This document shows, piece after piece, positions 7,693 to 16,860 of a stretch of 64,000 nt of DNA. The position numbers and the translations under genes are program-made. The notes below the pieces were generated by a model. That model did no database searches, was not told the DNA's origin, and was given only the letters and a program-made list of their open reading frames with translations. The stretch comes from Salinibacterium sp. PAMC 21357 (GTDB taxonomy: Bacteria; Actinomycetota; Actinomycetes; Actinomycetales; Microbacteriaceae), in contig NZ_AHWA01000002.1 of the NCBI RefSeq assembly GCF_000247645.1, positions 496,001 through 560,000 of the forward strand, given 5' to 3'. Each line of letters begins with the position of its first letter. The first letter of the stretch is position 1.

Positions 7693-9078
7693 CTAGCAGC
7701 CGATGAGCTCCTGTGCGAGGTAGCCCCGCAGCTCTTCGATCGGCATGCGCTTCTGTTCCATCGAGTCGCGTTCGCGGATCGTCACCGCGTTGTCGTCGAG
7801 CGAGTCGAAGTCGATCGTGACACAGAACGGTGTGCCGATTTCGTCTTGACGACGGTAGCGACGACCGATGGCTCCGGCGTCATCGAAGTCAACGTTCCAG
7901 TACTTGCGGAGGTCAGCAGCGATTCCACGTGCCATCGGCGACAGGCGTTCGTTGCGCGACAGCGGCAGTACGGCAACCTTTACGGGCGAAAGGCGACGGT
8001 CAAGGCGCAGAACGGTGCGCTTGTCGACACCACCCTTAGCGTTGGGAGCCTCGTCCTCGGCGTAGGCGTCGATGAGGAACGCCATGAGTGCACGGGTGAG
8101 CCCGAACGCAGGCTCGATGACGTAGGGCGTCCAGCGCTCATCCTTGGCCTGGTCGAAGTACGACAGGTCTGAGCCAGACGCTTCGGAGTGCGTGCGAAGG
8201 TCGAAGTCGGTGCGGTTGGCGATACCCATGAGCTCGCCCCACTCGCCGCCAGCGAACCGGAAACGGTACTCAACATCCACGGTGCGCTTGGAATAGTGCG
8301 AGAGCTTCTCTTGAGCGTGCTCGTAGAAGCGCAGGTTTTCAGGCTTGATACCGAGGTCGGTGTACCACTTCATGGATTCGTCGATCCAGTACTGGTGCCA
8401 TTCTTCATCCGTGCCGGGTTCGACGAAGAATTCCATCTCCATCTGCTCGAATTCACGCGTGCGGAAAATGAAGTTTCCTGGCGTGATTTCGTTACGGAAT
8501 GACTTTCCCACCTGGCCGATACCGAAGGGCGGCTTCATGCGAGCAGCACCCATGACGTTGGCGAAGTTGGTGAAGATACCCTGAGCGGTTTCGGGGCGCA
8601 GGTAGTGCATGCCCTCTTCGTTGTCGACGGGGCCAAGGTAAGTCTTGAGCAAGCCGGAGAAGTTCTGCGGTTCGGTCCATGATCCGGGCTGTCCGGTGTC
8701 AGGGTCGCGGATGTCGGCAAGCCCGTTCACGGGAGGGTGACCGTGCTTCTCTTCATAGGCTTCAAGAAGGTGGTCGGCGCGGTAACGCTTGTGGGTGTGC
8801 AGCGATTCGACGAGCGGGTCAGAGAAGACGTCGACGTGACCGGATGCTTCCCAGACTTTGCGGGGAAGGATGACGGCGGAATCGATGCCAACAACATCTT
8901 CGCGACCCTGAACAATGGTTTGCCACCACTGCTTTTTGATGTTCTCTTTGAGGGCGGTTCCCAGTGGGCCATAGTCCCAAGCTGAGCGTGAACCGCCGTA
9001 AATCTCTCCCGATTGGAAGACGAAACCTCGGCGCTTGGCGAGGTTGATTACGGCGTCGAGGGGGTTAGGCGTAGCCAC
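7693..9078 (-). CDS. glyS: Glycyl-tRNA synthetase, homodimeric type
   Basis: Class II synthetase that charges tRNA-Gly; the 461-residue length fits the alpha2 eukaryote/actinobacterial form, not the bacterial alpha2beta2 form. Visible signatures are [27 protein letters not shown] at the N-terminus, [13 protein letters not shown], motif 2 [31 protein letters not shown], and motif 3 in [16 protein letters not shown]. The C-terminal anticodon-binding domain includes [18 protein letters not shown] and ends [14 protein letters not shown]. It starts with GTG at 9078. A hairpin terminator follows the gene. It appears monocistronic. Confidence 0.96.
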   Translation of the reverse strand: MATPNPLDAVINLAKRRGFVFQSGEIYGGSRSAWDYGPLGTALKENIKKQWWQTIVQGREDVVGIDSAVILPRKVWEASGHVDVFSDPLVESLHTHKRYRADHLLEAYEEKHGHPPVNGLADIRDPDTGQPGSWTEPQNFSGLLKTYLGPVDNEEGMHYLRPETAQGIFTNFANVMGAARMKPPFGIGQVGKSFRNEITPGNFIFRTREFEQMEMEFFVEPGTDEEWHQYWIDESMKWYTDLGIKPENLRFYEHAQEKLSHYSKRTVDVEYRFRFAGGEWGELMGIANRTDFDLRTHSEASGSDLSYFDQAKDERWTPYVIEPAFGLTRALMAFLIDAYAEDEAPNAKGGVDKRTVLRLDRRLSPVKVAVLPLSRNERLSPMARGIAADLRKYWNVDFDDAGAIGRRYRRQDEIGTPFCVTIDFDSLDDNAVTIRERDSMEQKRMPIEELRGYLAQELIGC

Positions 9079-9134
9079 TTAAAACTCCAATAGTCTGCCG
9101 AGCTGGATGCACGGTCGGCGGACATCCAGTTTAG

Positions 9135-10180
9135 CTAGACGCGCAGCGCAGCGATAACCGCCGCAACGTCTTCTTCGGTGTTCCAGAGGTGAAAGGCGGC
9201 GCGCAGTCGGCCGGCTCGACCGGAGGCGGTGATTCCTGCGGCGGTGAGTTTGGCGAGATCGGTTCCTGTTTCGTCTGGCCAGGTGACGATCGCTTGATTC
9301 TGTCGCTCGATTCCGAGCTCGTCGCACAGCGCGTTGCCAAGGCCGATGCAGTGTTCCCACACCTCGGAGATGTCGAGGTCGGCGAACATGGCGATGGGAT
9401 GCTCGGCACCTACCCACGCTTGCCAGGCGGGCGAAACATCGAATTGGCGCGCATCCTTGGCAAGGTTCATTTCGGTGCCGTAGACGCTGCCCCACACATC
9501 ATCACCGGCGTACCAGCCAGCCTGAACGGGAGTGATGTGCCGGCCGAAGTCTTCAGAGATTGTGAGAACGCGACACCGCGGGGCGAACACAACCATTTGT
9601 AGGCGTGGCAGACGGTTGCATCGAACTGAGTGGCATCCACCGGGTACACGCCAGCGGCTTGGGTCACGTCGCACAGCGTTCGCGCTCCGTGCTGGGCAGC
9701 CGCCGCGACAATCGCCTCGGTGTCGGCGACTTTGCCGTTGCAGGATTGGATGAGCGAGAACACGACGAGCGCGGTGCTGTCAGTGATCGAGGCGGCGAGT
9801 TGCGCCAGCGGAACCGCCTGCACGACGAGGTCGCGGTGTTGAAGAAAGGGGAACACGATTGATGTGAAGTCCGATTCGACGACGAGCACGTGGGAGCCAG
9901 CGGGCAGCGAGCACGCAACGAGCGAGGCCATCACCGAGGTCTGCGAGCCAATGGCAACGCGAGTGGAGTCGATGCCGACGAGGCGCGCGTAGTGCCCGCG
10001 CGTGCGCTCGACAATGTCGCCGTAGTTCATGGGGTTGCAGGTTGCCGTGGCCCACTGTTGAAGTTTCTCGGTCATCTCGGCCACGGCAGCGCAGGTCGGC
10101 AGGCCCATGGTGGCGGCGGAGAGGTAGCCGTGCGTGTTGGCGAAGCTCCCCATCGCGTGGGTCAGGGCCGGTGATGTCAT
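9135..10180 (-). CDS. Class V PLP-dependent aminotransferase / selenocysteine lyase-like, frameshifted
   Basis: The ATG at 10180 opens MTSPALTHAMGSFANTHGYLSAATMGLP. The PLP-binding lysine lies in FDATVCHAYKWLCSPRGVAF, as in cysteine desulfurase-like class V enzymes. After VAF the frame degenerates. The next frame continues with TISEDFGRHITPVQAGWYAGDDVWGSVYG and runs to TAG at 9135. One base is missing at 9564-9565: TTC-TC-ACA should be TTC-CTC-ACA, giving F-L-T. In-frame length is then about 348 residues, normal for the family. It is divergent from a LysR gene 81 bp away, which probably controls it. The substrate is unknown. Confidence 0.82.
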
Positions 10181-10220
10181 GCCTCTATAGTGCTCCCGTC
10201 GCATTCATGCGACAAGAGCA

Positions 10221-10241
10221 TGATTGGGATAGGAACAATCA
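10221..10241. promoter_or_regulatory. Candidate LysR operator in the divergent intergenic region
   Basis: TGATTG-N9-CAATCA is a perfect inverted repeat lying between the divergent PLP-lyase gene and the lysR gene, 20 bp before the lysR ATG. It contains the ATTG-N9-CAAT core, close to the T-N11-A arrangement known for LysR-type sites. Function is inferred from position and symmetry only. Confidence 0.5.
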
Positions 10242-10261
10242 CGTTTTGTTATGATTTGTGT

Positions 10262-11224
10262 ATGGACACCACGCCAGACCTCCTCACGCTGCGCATCGTT
10301 CGCGCAATCTCCGAACACGGCACCATCAGCGAAGCAGCCAGCATCCTCGGTTATAGCCAACCCGCCCTGAGTCAACACCTCACCCGTGCCCAAACCCGCC
10401 TGGGGCTTGCGCTCATTGTTCGGGCCGGCCGCGGGGTTCGCCTCACCGAAGCCGGGCGAGCGCTCGCCAGTCACGCCGTCACCGTGCTCAATGCGGTGGA
10501 TGCGGCGAGCGCCGAACTCGCAGAACTGGCGGGCCTCTCGAGCGGAACGGTTCGTATCGCGGCATTCCCGACCGCGTCGTCGACGCTCGTGCCGCGGCTG
10601 ATCCGTCAATTGCGGCAGCAGCATCCGAATTTGACGGTGAACTATGTGGAGGCCGAGCCTCCCCAGGCGCTGCAGCTGTTGCGGGATGGCGCGGCCGATG
10701 TAGCGATCACGTTTTCTTACCCAGAGGACCGGGCTGACCCGCACCTGGCGCGTGATGGCGGTCATATGACGGTTCCCCTGTTTACGGAGCCCGTCGTGTT
10801 GGTCTTGCCCGATAGCCACTCTCTCGCGAAAGCGGATGATGTGCGCTTGGCCGAGCTCGCCAACGATCCCTGGATTGCGGGCTGCACTCTGTGCCGCGGC
10901 CACTTGCTCGCCCTCTGCAATCTCGAGGGTTTCGCTCCCGCGATCGGCCTCGAAACGGATAACGCACTGGCGGTACTGAACTTTGTGTCGCGAGGGCTTG
11001 GGGTTGCGTTGCTTCCCCAGCTGGCGCTGTCGTCGCTGACGTTGCCGGAGGGCGTGAGCATCCACGCCCCGCAGCCATCGAGCGAGCGCACGATTCAGTA
11101 CGTCATTCAGCCGGGGGCTACGCGGATCCCGAGTGTGGCGACAACGATTGCTACGTTGACTGCTCTGGATGGCGCGTCGTGGGGTTTGCGGGACTACCCC
11201 GAGAGTGAGCGCACCGCGCGATAG
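10262..11224 (+). CDS. LysR-family transcriptional regulator
   Basis: A 320-residue regulator. The N-terminal winged helix-turn-helix is LLTLRIVRAISEHGTISEAASILGYSQPALSQHLTRAQTRLGLALIVRAGRGVRLTEAGRAL. The substrate-binding domain starts at about residue 90 (SGTVRIAAFPTASSTLVPRLIRQLRQQHP) and includes FVSRGLGVALLPQLAL. The ATG at 10262 fits the family length, whereas a start 72 nt upstream adds a poor leader. It is divergent from the PLP-lyase gene with a symmetrical site between them. Its 3' end overlaps the convergent cysteine desulfurase gene by 31 nt. Confidence 0.9.
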   Translation: MDTTPDLLTLRIVRAISEHGTISEAASILGYSQPALSQHLTRAQTRLGLALIVRAGRGVRLTEAGRALASHAVTVLNAVDAASAELAELAGLSSGTVRIAAFPTASSTLVPRLIRQLRQQHPNLTVNYVEAEPPQALQLLRDGAADVAITFSYPEDRADPHLARDGGHMTVPLFTEPVVLVLPDSHSLAKADDVRLAELANDPWIAGCTLCRGHLLALCNLEGFAPAIGLETDNALAVLNFVSRGLGVALLPQLALSSLTLPEGVSIHAPQPSSERTIQYVIQPGATRIPSVATTIATLTALDGASWGLRDYPESERTAR

Positions 11225-12348
11225 GCGGTCTCGATCTCGGCGGCGACGGTGGCGAGCTCTTCGGCTGTGGTTTCCCCACTGAGGCTGAACCGCACCGCGG
11301 TTTGTGCGATTTCTTCGTCAATTCCCATGGCGGTGAGCACGTGGGAGGCGTCGTCGCTGCCTACGGCGCAGGCTGAGCCTGCTGAGCAGATGATGCCGGC
11401 GCGACCGAGTTCGAGCAGCAGTGACTCGCCACTGGTGCCGGGGAAACAGAACGACGCATTGTTGGGGAGGCGGTTTGCTGTCTCGCCGAGCTCGGGTCCG
11501 GTGAGGATCGCGGCCGGCACGCGAGCCTGCACGTCGGCCACGAAGTCATCTCGCAACCGCCTGATGCGCTCTGCGCGCTCAGCACGGTCGTTTTCTGCGA
11601 GCGCGAGGGCATGAGCGAAGCCCACCGCACCGGCAACGTTCTCCGTTCCGGAGCGTTTGCCACGTTCTTGGCCTCCCCCGTGCAGCACGGGCTCGAGGCT
11701 TCGGCGTCCCTTGGCAATAAGCACACCAATACCTTTCGGTGCCCCGAGTTTGTGACCCGAGAGGCTGAGCGCGTCGACGCCCAACACCGCAGGGTCGAGA
11801 GGAAGCCAGCCTGCTGCCTGCACCGCATCCGTGTGCAGCGGCACCCCGTGTACCTGGCACAGCTCGGCTATCGCCGCGATGGGCTGTACAACACCGACCT
11901 CGTTATTGGCGTACATGATCGTGCAAAGTGTCGTGTTGGGGCGCAGCGCGTCACGCACGTTGTCGAGATCGACGAGGCCTCGACTGTCTACCGGCAACAC
12001 TGTGACTTCAAAGCCATGGATCCGTGCCAGGTAGTCGACTGATTCGAGCACAGCTTCATGCTCTACGGCACTCGTGACGATGTGGCGCCCCCGAGGTTCG
12101 GCGAGCGCAAATCCTTTGATCGCTAAGTTGTCTGACTCTGTGCCACCCGAGGTGAAGATGACATCGGATGCGCGACACCCGATCGACGCCGCTACACTCT
12201 TGCGCGCACCATTAAGGGCGCGCTTCGCGGACTCCCCCAGCTCGTGATGACTTGAGGGGTTGCCAAAGTCTCCTGTCAGCAACGGCCACATCGCCTCAAG
12301 CACCTCACGGCGCACGGGGGTGGTTCCTGCTGAGTCGAGAAAAATCAT
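11194..12348 (-). CDS. Cysteine desulfurase, IscS/NifS family, in the NAD operon
   Basis: PLP enzyme that takes sulfur from cysteine for Fe-S cluster assembly. The 384-residue protein shows MIFLDSAGTTPVRREVLEAM, the PLP lysine in ALSLSGHKLGAPKGIGVLIAKG, and the mobile loop with the catalytic cysteine in ICSAGSACAVGSDDASHVLTAMGI. Its ATG overlaps the nadC stop (ATGA). Because NadA needs a 4Fe-4S cluster, a desulfurase co-transcribed with nadA-nadB-nadC probably serves NadA maturation; this is inference from context. The C-terminus overlaps the convergent lysR gene. Confidence 0.92.
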   Translation of the reverse strand: MIFLDSAGTTPVRREVLEAMWPLLTGDFGNPSSHHELGESAKRALNGARKSVAASIGCRASDVIFTSGGTESDNLAIKGFALAEPRGRHIVTSAVEHEAVLESVDYLARIHGFEVTVLPVDSRGLVDLDNVRDALRPNTTLCTIMYANNEVGVVQPIAAIAELCQVHGVPLHTDAVQAAGWLPLDPAVLGVDALSLSGHKLGAPKGIGVLIAKGRRSLEPVLHGGGQERGKRSGTENVAGAVGFAHALALAENDRAERAERIRRLRDDFVADVQARVPAAILTGPELGETANRLPNNASFCFPGTSGESLLLELGRAGIICSAGSACAVGSDDASHVLTAMGIDEEIAQTAVRFSLSGETTAEELATVAAEIETAYRAVRSLSG

Positions 12349-13205
12349 CGGGCGGTGGCCCTCACGGCAATGTCGAGACCGAGATCAAGCGAGCGCACGC
12401 TGTGAGTGAGTGCCCCTACGGAGATCACATCAACCCCTGTTGCAGCGATGGCGGCAATCGTGTCGAGGTTCACACCCCCGCTGGCTTCGACAATGGCGCG
12501 CCCGGCTACGAGTGCAACACCGGCCCGAAGGTCTTCGAGTGAGAAGTTATCGAGCATGATGGTGTCGACCCCAGCCGAAACCACTGTCTCTACTTGATCG
12601 AGACGATCGACCTCCACCTCGAGGTGGGTTGTGTGTCCAATGCGTTCTCGTGCCCGGCGGATCGCCTTCCCCAGGTCGATACCGGATGCCGCAAGCACCG
12701 CAAGGTGGTTGTCTTTCGCCATCACCGCATCCGAGAGACTGAAGCGGTGATTGTGGCCACCCCCTGATCGAACTGCATGACGTTCCAATGCGCGCAGGCC
12801 GGGGGTCGTCTTGCGTGTGTCAACTACCCGCGCGTGTGTGCCCGCCACTTGCGCAACGTACGCTGCCGTCTGGGTGGCGATTCCCGACATCCGTTGGCTG
12901 AGGTTCAAGGCAATGCGTTCCGCTCTGAGCACGGCACGGGCGTTGCCGGAGACGGAAGCGAGTTGCTGTCCGGCGGTGAAGGTGTCGCCGTCGCTAGCCT
13001 GAAGCGTGACCTCGGCCTGAGCATCCACCAGCATGAAGGTGCGGGCGAACACGTCGAGGCCGCTCGCGACCCCGGGCTCGCGCGCATTGAGGACGGCCGT
13101 GGCCACAGCATCGTCGGGCACAAAAGCCTCGCTCGTGACGTCTCCCCAGGGTGCGTCTTCCGCGAGCGCCATCAGGATGACGTTGTCAACGAGCTGCTGG
13201 TTCAT
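12345..13205 (-). CDS. nadC: Nicotinate-nucleotide pyrophosphorylase (carboxylating)
   Basis: Converts quinolinate and PRPP to nicotinate mononucleotide, the third step of de novo NAD synthesis. The 286-residue protein has WGDVTSEAFVPDD, ERIALNLSQRMSGIATQT, the substrate-binding VVDTRKTTPGLRALERHAVRSGGGHNHRFSLSDAVMAKDNH, EVEVDRLDQV, and the phosphate loop ASGGVNLDTIAAIAATGVDVISVGALTHSV. ATG at 13205 overlaps the nadB stop by 4 nt, and its own stop overlaps the desulfurase start in the same way, so the operon is tightly coupled. Confidence 0.95.
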   Translation of the reverse strand: MNQQLVDNVILMALAEDAPWGDVTSEAFVPDDAVATAVLNAREPGVASGLDVFARTFMLVDAQAEVTLQASDGDTFTAGQQLASVSGNARAVLRAERIALNLSQRMSGIATQTAAYVAQVAGTHARVVDTRKTTPGLRALERHAVRSGGGHNHRFSLSDAVMAKDNHLAVLAASGIDLGKAIRRARERIGHTTHLEVEVDRLDQVETVVSAGVDTIMLDNFSLEDLRAGVALVAGRAIVEASGGVNLDTIAAIAATGVDVISVGALTHSVRSLDLGLDIAVRATAR

Positions 13206-14785
13206 CGGGGCACCGTTTCTGCTTGGTCTTCAGCGGGGATGCGGTCTTCGGCTGGGATGAAGTCTCCCGCAACGTTGACGGCCGCCCACCGTGTGGAGAA
13301 GGCTAGTTCTTCGCGCGTCTCCGGGTAATCGGTGCGTTCGTGTGCTCCGCGGGATTCTTGGCGGCGAAGGGCCGCGACGACAACGAGGCGGGCGAGGTCG
13401 AGCAGGTTCACGTTCTCGGCACCCTCGACAGTGTTTGCCTCGGAGTGCCAGCTGGCCAAGATAGCCGCTGCTTCGTTGAGGCGTGTCGCATCCCGTTCAA
13501 GGCCAACATGGCTCCACATGAGTTCACGCAGCTGATCCCGAGTGAACGGCGCCTTGCCGGTGATCTCGAATTGGGGCTCGAGAGCATCAACCTCAATCGC
13601 TCGCTGGGGCTCGTTGAGGGCATCCGCGGCCCTCCAGGCAAACACCAACGATTCGAGCAGGGAGTTTGAGGCGAGACGGTTTGCTCCGTGCACACCGGTG
13701 CAGGATGCTTCGCCGACGGCATAGAGTCCCCGCACGCTCGTGCGGCCATCGATGTCGGTGCGGATGCCGCCCATCCAATAGTGGGCTGCCGGCGTGACCG
13801 GAATCGGTTCATTGCCCCAGTCGAAGCCATGCTGCTCGCACACTTCGGTAATGCCCGGGAATCGCTTCGCGAGAAACTCAGACCCGAGAGCCGTAGCGTC
13901 GAGCATGATCGGCCGACCGCCCTGCTTTTCCATGGCACGAGCAATGCCGCGAGCAACAATATCGCGCGGGGCTAGTTCGCCATCCGGGTGCACTTCGAAC
14001 ATGAAACGTTCGCCATGCTCATCCAGCAGGGTCGCCCCTTCTCCGCGCACCGCTTCAGAGACGAGCGGGTTGCCGGGAACGGCGAGCGATGTGGGATGAA
14101 ACTGGAAGAATTCAACATCGGCCAGAGCCGCTCCAGCACGGTAAGCGGCAGCAACACCATCCCCGGTCGTGACGAACGGGTTAGTGGTGTGCTTGTACAG
14201 CTGGCCAGCACCACCGCTAGCGATGATCACAATGTCGCCATCGATCACGCGAGAGTTTCCATCGGGAGCAATCACATCAATGCCGGTGACGCGCGGCTTT
14301 CCGTCGGCATCCGTCTCCGTAATGAGATCGCGCATAAACGTGTATGCGTACGTCTCCACGGCGAGCGCACGAACGGCGCGAAGCAATGCCACCTCGATGG
14401 CGAGGCCAGTGGCATCCCCACCGGCATGAATTACGCGGCGCGAAGAGTGTGCGGCTTCGTGACCACGAGCCAACTCTCCATTGTTGATGCGGTCGAATTC
14501 AACTCCCAAGGAGATGAGCTCCTGCACGCGCAACGGACCCTCGCTACAGAGCACCTCAACGGCATCGCGTTCGCACAGTCCGGCACCGGCACGCATTGTG
14601 TCAGCAACGTGACTAGCCACCGAGTCATCCGGGAACAACACCGCAGCGATACCACCCTGCGCGTACTTGGTGTTGCTCTCCGCCATCTCTGCCTTTGTCA
14701 CGAGAACCACATCGTGGTGGGCGCTCGCGCGGTACGCAGTGATGAGCCCGGCAATTCCCGTGCCGACAACGATGACCCGTGCCAC
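13202..14785 (-). CDS. nadB: L-aspartate oxidase
   Basis: FAD enzyme that oxidises L-aspartate to iminoaspartate, feeding NadA. The 527-residue protein begins with a Rossmann FAD motif VIVVGTGIAGLITAYRAS. It has KYAQGGIAAVLFPDDS, the covalent-type loop region HEAAHSSRRVIHAGGDATG, and active-site FQFHPTSLAVPGNPLVSEAVRGEGATLLDEHGERFM. The segment HYWMGGIRTDIDGRTSVRGLYAVGEASCTGVHGANRLASNSLLE and a C-terminal helical domain follow. It starts with GTG two bases after nadA. Length is normal. Confidence 0.95.
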   Translation of the reverse strand: MARVIVVGTGIAGLITAYRASAHHDVVLVTKAEMAESNTKYAQGGIAAVLFPDDSVASHVADTMRAGAGLCERDAVEVLCSEGPLRVQELISLGVEFDRINNGELARGHEAAHSSRRVIHAGGDATGLAIEVALLRAVRALAVETYAYTFMRDLITETDADGKPRVTGIDVIAPDGNSRVIDGDIVIIASGGAGQLYKHTTNPFVTTGDGVAAAYRAGAALADVEFFQFHPTSLAVPGNPLVSEAVRGEGATLLDEHGERFMFEVHPDGELAPRDIVARGIARAMEKQGGRPIMLDATALGSEFLAKRFPGITEVCEQHGFDWGNEPIPVTPAAHYWMGGIRTDIDGRTSVRGLYAVGEASCTGVHGANRLASNSLLESLVFAWRAADALNEPQRAIEVDALEPQFEITGKAPFTRDQLRELMWSHVGLERDATRLNEAAAILASWHSEANTVEGAENVNLLDLARLVVVAALRRQESRGAHERTDYPETREELAFSTRWAAVNVAGDFIPAEDRIPAEDQAETVPR

Positions 14786-14787
14786 AA

Positions 14788-16077
14788 TTACGCTTCTTTC
14801 GTCGCTACCGGCGGCTTCGCGGCGAGCATCCGCTCGAGGGCGATGCGGGCCGGTTCGGCGACATCATCAGACACGGTGATCTGGTTGAGCACTTCACCGC
14901 GAACGAGCCCCTCAAGCACCCACGCCAAGTAGCCGGGGTGGATGCGGTACATCGTCGAACACGGGCACACCACCGGGTCGAGGCAGAAAATCGTGTGCTG
15001 CGGGTACTCAGCAGCCAAACGGTTGACCATGTTGATTTCGGTGCCGATGGCGAACGTTGTTGGCTCGGTGGCGGCAGCGACAGCCTTCTGGATGTAGTCG
15101 GTCGACCCAGCTTCGTCGGCGGCATCCACAACAGGCATCGGGCACTCGGGGTGCACGATCACGCGAACACCGGGGTGCTCGGCACGGGCCTGCTCGATCT
15201 GGCCGACATTGAAGCGCTTGTGCACGCTGCAGAAGCCGTGCCAGAGCACGACCTTCGCCTCATTGAGCGTTTCAGCGTCGTTGCCGCCGAGAGGCTTATT
15301 CGGGTTCCACATCGGCATGAGATCGGTCGAAATGCCCATCTTCTTTGCCGTGTTGCGACCCAAGTGCTGGTCGGGAAAGAACAGCACGCGCTGGCCACGC
15401 TCGTAAGCCCACTCCAGCACGGTGGTGGCGTTAGAACTTGTGCAGACGATTCCGCCATTACGGCCGCAGAAGCCCTTGAGTGCGGCAGACGAGTTCATGT
15501 ACGTCACCGGTATGATCGGCACGCGGCCATCGGCATCCGGTTCGGTTCCGTACACCTCAGTGAGTTGCTCCCAGCACTCTTCCACGGAGTCGATGTCAGC
15601 CATGTCGGCCATCGAGCATCCGGCGGCCAGGTTCGGCAAAATCACGGCCTGATTCGGTTGAGCGAGGATATCGGCAGTCTCTGCCATGAAGTGCACACCA
15701 CAGAAGATGATTGCTTCCGCATTCGGCACCGTCTGAGCGGCGTTTGCCAATTGAAAAGAGTCGCCAAGGAAGTCTGCGTGCCGCACAACCTCATCGCGCT
15801 GGTAAAAGTGGCCGAGAATTACGGCGCGATCGCCCAGAGTTGCCTTGGCGGCAATGATGCGGGCGTGCAAATCTTCGTTGGAGGCCTTTTGATACTCGAC
15901 AGGCAGCTGCCCCTGTCTCGGGGCACCGGTCGGAATAACGTCGCCCATTGAGGCGCCGGGGCCGTAGCTCGGCACACCGAGGTCGAAAGTCCACGGCCCA
16001 TCGGCCAGCTCGGGAGCACAAGTTTCGCCGTCTCCGGTCTTGGTGATGCGCTGAATAGTCGAATCAATTGATGACAC
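14788..16077 (-). CDS. nadA: Quinolinate synthase
   Basis: 4Fe-4S enzyme that condenses iminoaspartate with dihydroxyacetone phosphate to quinolinate. Cluster cysteines appear in AIIFCGVHFMAE, VIVHPECPMPVV and LDPVVCPCSTMYRIH; other family blocks are LGHFYQRDEVVRHADFLGDSF and YMNSSAALKGFCG. The GTG at 16077 is chosen because CAGGGAGC lies 6 nt before it; this start overlaps the end of the upstream nrtR-like gene by 14 nt. The resulting 429-residue length is normal for actinobacterial NadA, which carries an N-terminal extension. Confidence 0.95.
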   Translation of the reverse strand: MSSIDSTIQRITKTGDGETCAPELADGPWTFDLGVPSYGPGASMGDVIPTGAPRQGQLPVEYQKASNEDLHARIIAAKATLGDRAVILGHFYQRDEVVRHADFLGDSFQLANAAQTVPNAEAIIFCGVHFMAETADILAQPNQAVILPNLAAGCSMADMADIDSVEECWEQLTEVYGTEPDADGRVPIIPVTYMNSSAALKGFCGRNGGIVCTSSNATTVLEWAYERGQRVLFFPDQHLGRNTAKKMGISTDLMPMWNPNKPLGGNDAETLNEAKVVLWHGFCSVHKRFNVGQIEQARAEHPGVRVIVHPECPMPVVDAADEAGSTDYIQKAVAAATEPTTFAIGTEINMVNRLAAEYPQHTIFCLDPVVCPCSTMYRIHPGYLAWVLEGLVRGEVLNQITVSDDVAEPARIALERMLAAKPPVATKEA

Positions 16078-16780
16078 GAGTGCTCCCTGTCTTGTTGTGA
16101 CCCAGTGGGCCGTTGTCGACGAGCTCAACGCCCTCGTCATAGCGGTATAGCCTCGGCGGCCGGTGACGCCCGCCCACGACCACATGATCTGTCGGCACCA
16201 GTGAGCCCGAATTTTCGATCTGGCGGCGAAAGTTAGCCGGGTCGAGTTGTCGCTGCAACACCGCTTCGTGCACGAGTCGCAACTCGCTCAATGTGAAGGT
16301 TCCCCCGAGGAACGCACGCGCTATCCGGGAGTACTCCATCTTGGTTCGCAAGCGCCAGAGCGCGTAGTCGACGATGACGTTGTGATCGAACGCGAGTTCA
16401 GGCAGGTCGTCGGCCGCAAACCAGCGCACGTTCTCGCTTTCCGCGGCACGGTCAGCTTCTTCTTGCCGCACCAGTGCCCAGTAGACGATCGAGACAACTC
16501 TGCTGCTCACCGAACGTTCTACATCACCGAAGGCGTAGAGCTGTTCGAGGTAGGCCGGCTCTAGCGCGGTAGTTTCGAGCAAATTACGAGCCGCAGCATC
16601 CGCAAGGCTTTCGTCGTTGCCTACCCACCCACCAGGCAGTGCCCACTGGCCAGCGAACGGTTCGCGGTTGCGACGAACCAAGGGAATCCAGAGTGCGCTG
16701 TGACCCGACTCGGGAATGGGGCGAAGTGCAAAAATTACGGTCGAAACCGCGAGCGATATTCGCTGCTCATTCTTCTGCAT
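16064..16780 (-). CDS. NrtR-like Nudix transcriptional regulator of NAD synthesis
   Basis: A Nudix fold occupies residues ~10-140, with a degenerate Nudix box in GQWALPGGWVGNDESLADAAARNLLETT where catalytic glutamates are missing (an intact box reads GX5EX7REUXEEXGU). A C-terminal winged helix (MEYSRIARAFLGGTFTLSELRLVHEAVLQRQLDPANFRRQIENSG) follows. This is the NrtR layout: ADP-ribose-sensing repressors that bind DNA. It is the first gene of an operon with nadA, nadB, nadC and a desulfurase, which supports the role. The ATG at 16780 has AAGGGAGG just upstream; a GTG lies one codon earlier. Two GTCA-type palindromes precede it. Confidence 0.88.
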   Translation of the reverse strand: MQKNEQRISLAVSTVIFALRPIPESGHSALWIPLVRRNREPFAGQWALPGGWVGNDESLADAAARNLLETTALEPAYLEQLYAFGDVERSVSSRVVSIVYWALVRQEEADRAAESENVRWFAADDLPELAFDHNVIVDYALWRLRTKMEYSRIARAFLGGTFTLSELRLVHEAVLQRQLDPANFRRQIENSGSLVPTDHVVVGGRHRPPRLYRYDEGVELVDNGPLGHNKTGSTRVIN

Positions 16781-16800
16781 CACCCCTCCCTTCAGTAAGA

Positions 16801-16848
16801 GTCATACTGACCCGAACACAGAATACACCTTAAAGTCAGCCTGACCAA
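16801..16848 (-). promoter_or_regulatory. Promoter of the NAD operon with two NrtR-box-like palindromes
   Basis: On the minus strand TTGGTC (16843-16848) and TATTCT (16820-16825) form a -35/-10 pair with a 17-bp spacer. A perfect palindrome GTCAG-C-CTGAC (16835-16845) overlaps the -35 and spacer. A second, imperfect copy GTCATACTGAC (16801-16811) lies just downstream of the -10. Occupation of both would block initiation. I infer that they are NrtR autoregulatory operators from symmetry and position. Confidence 0.68.
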
Positions 16849-16860
16849 AACGGTGCGAGG

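Noticed and set aside
7267-8172. A long plus-strand open frame encoding AELQG repeats and continuing beyond them
   Set aside because: Most of it is antisense to glyS and its repeat part is only the 15-bp minisatellite read in frame; no ribosome binding site or conserved domain.
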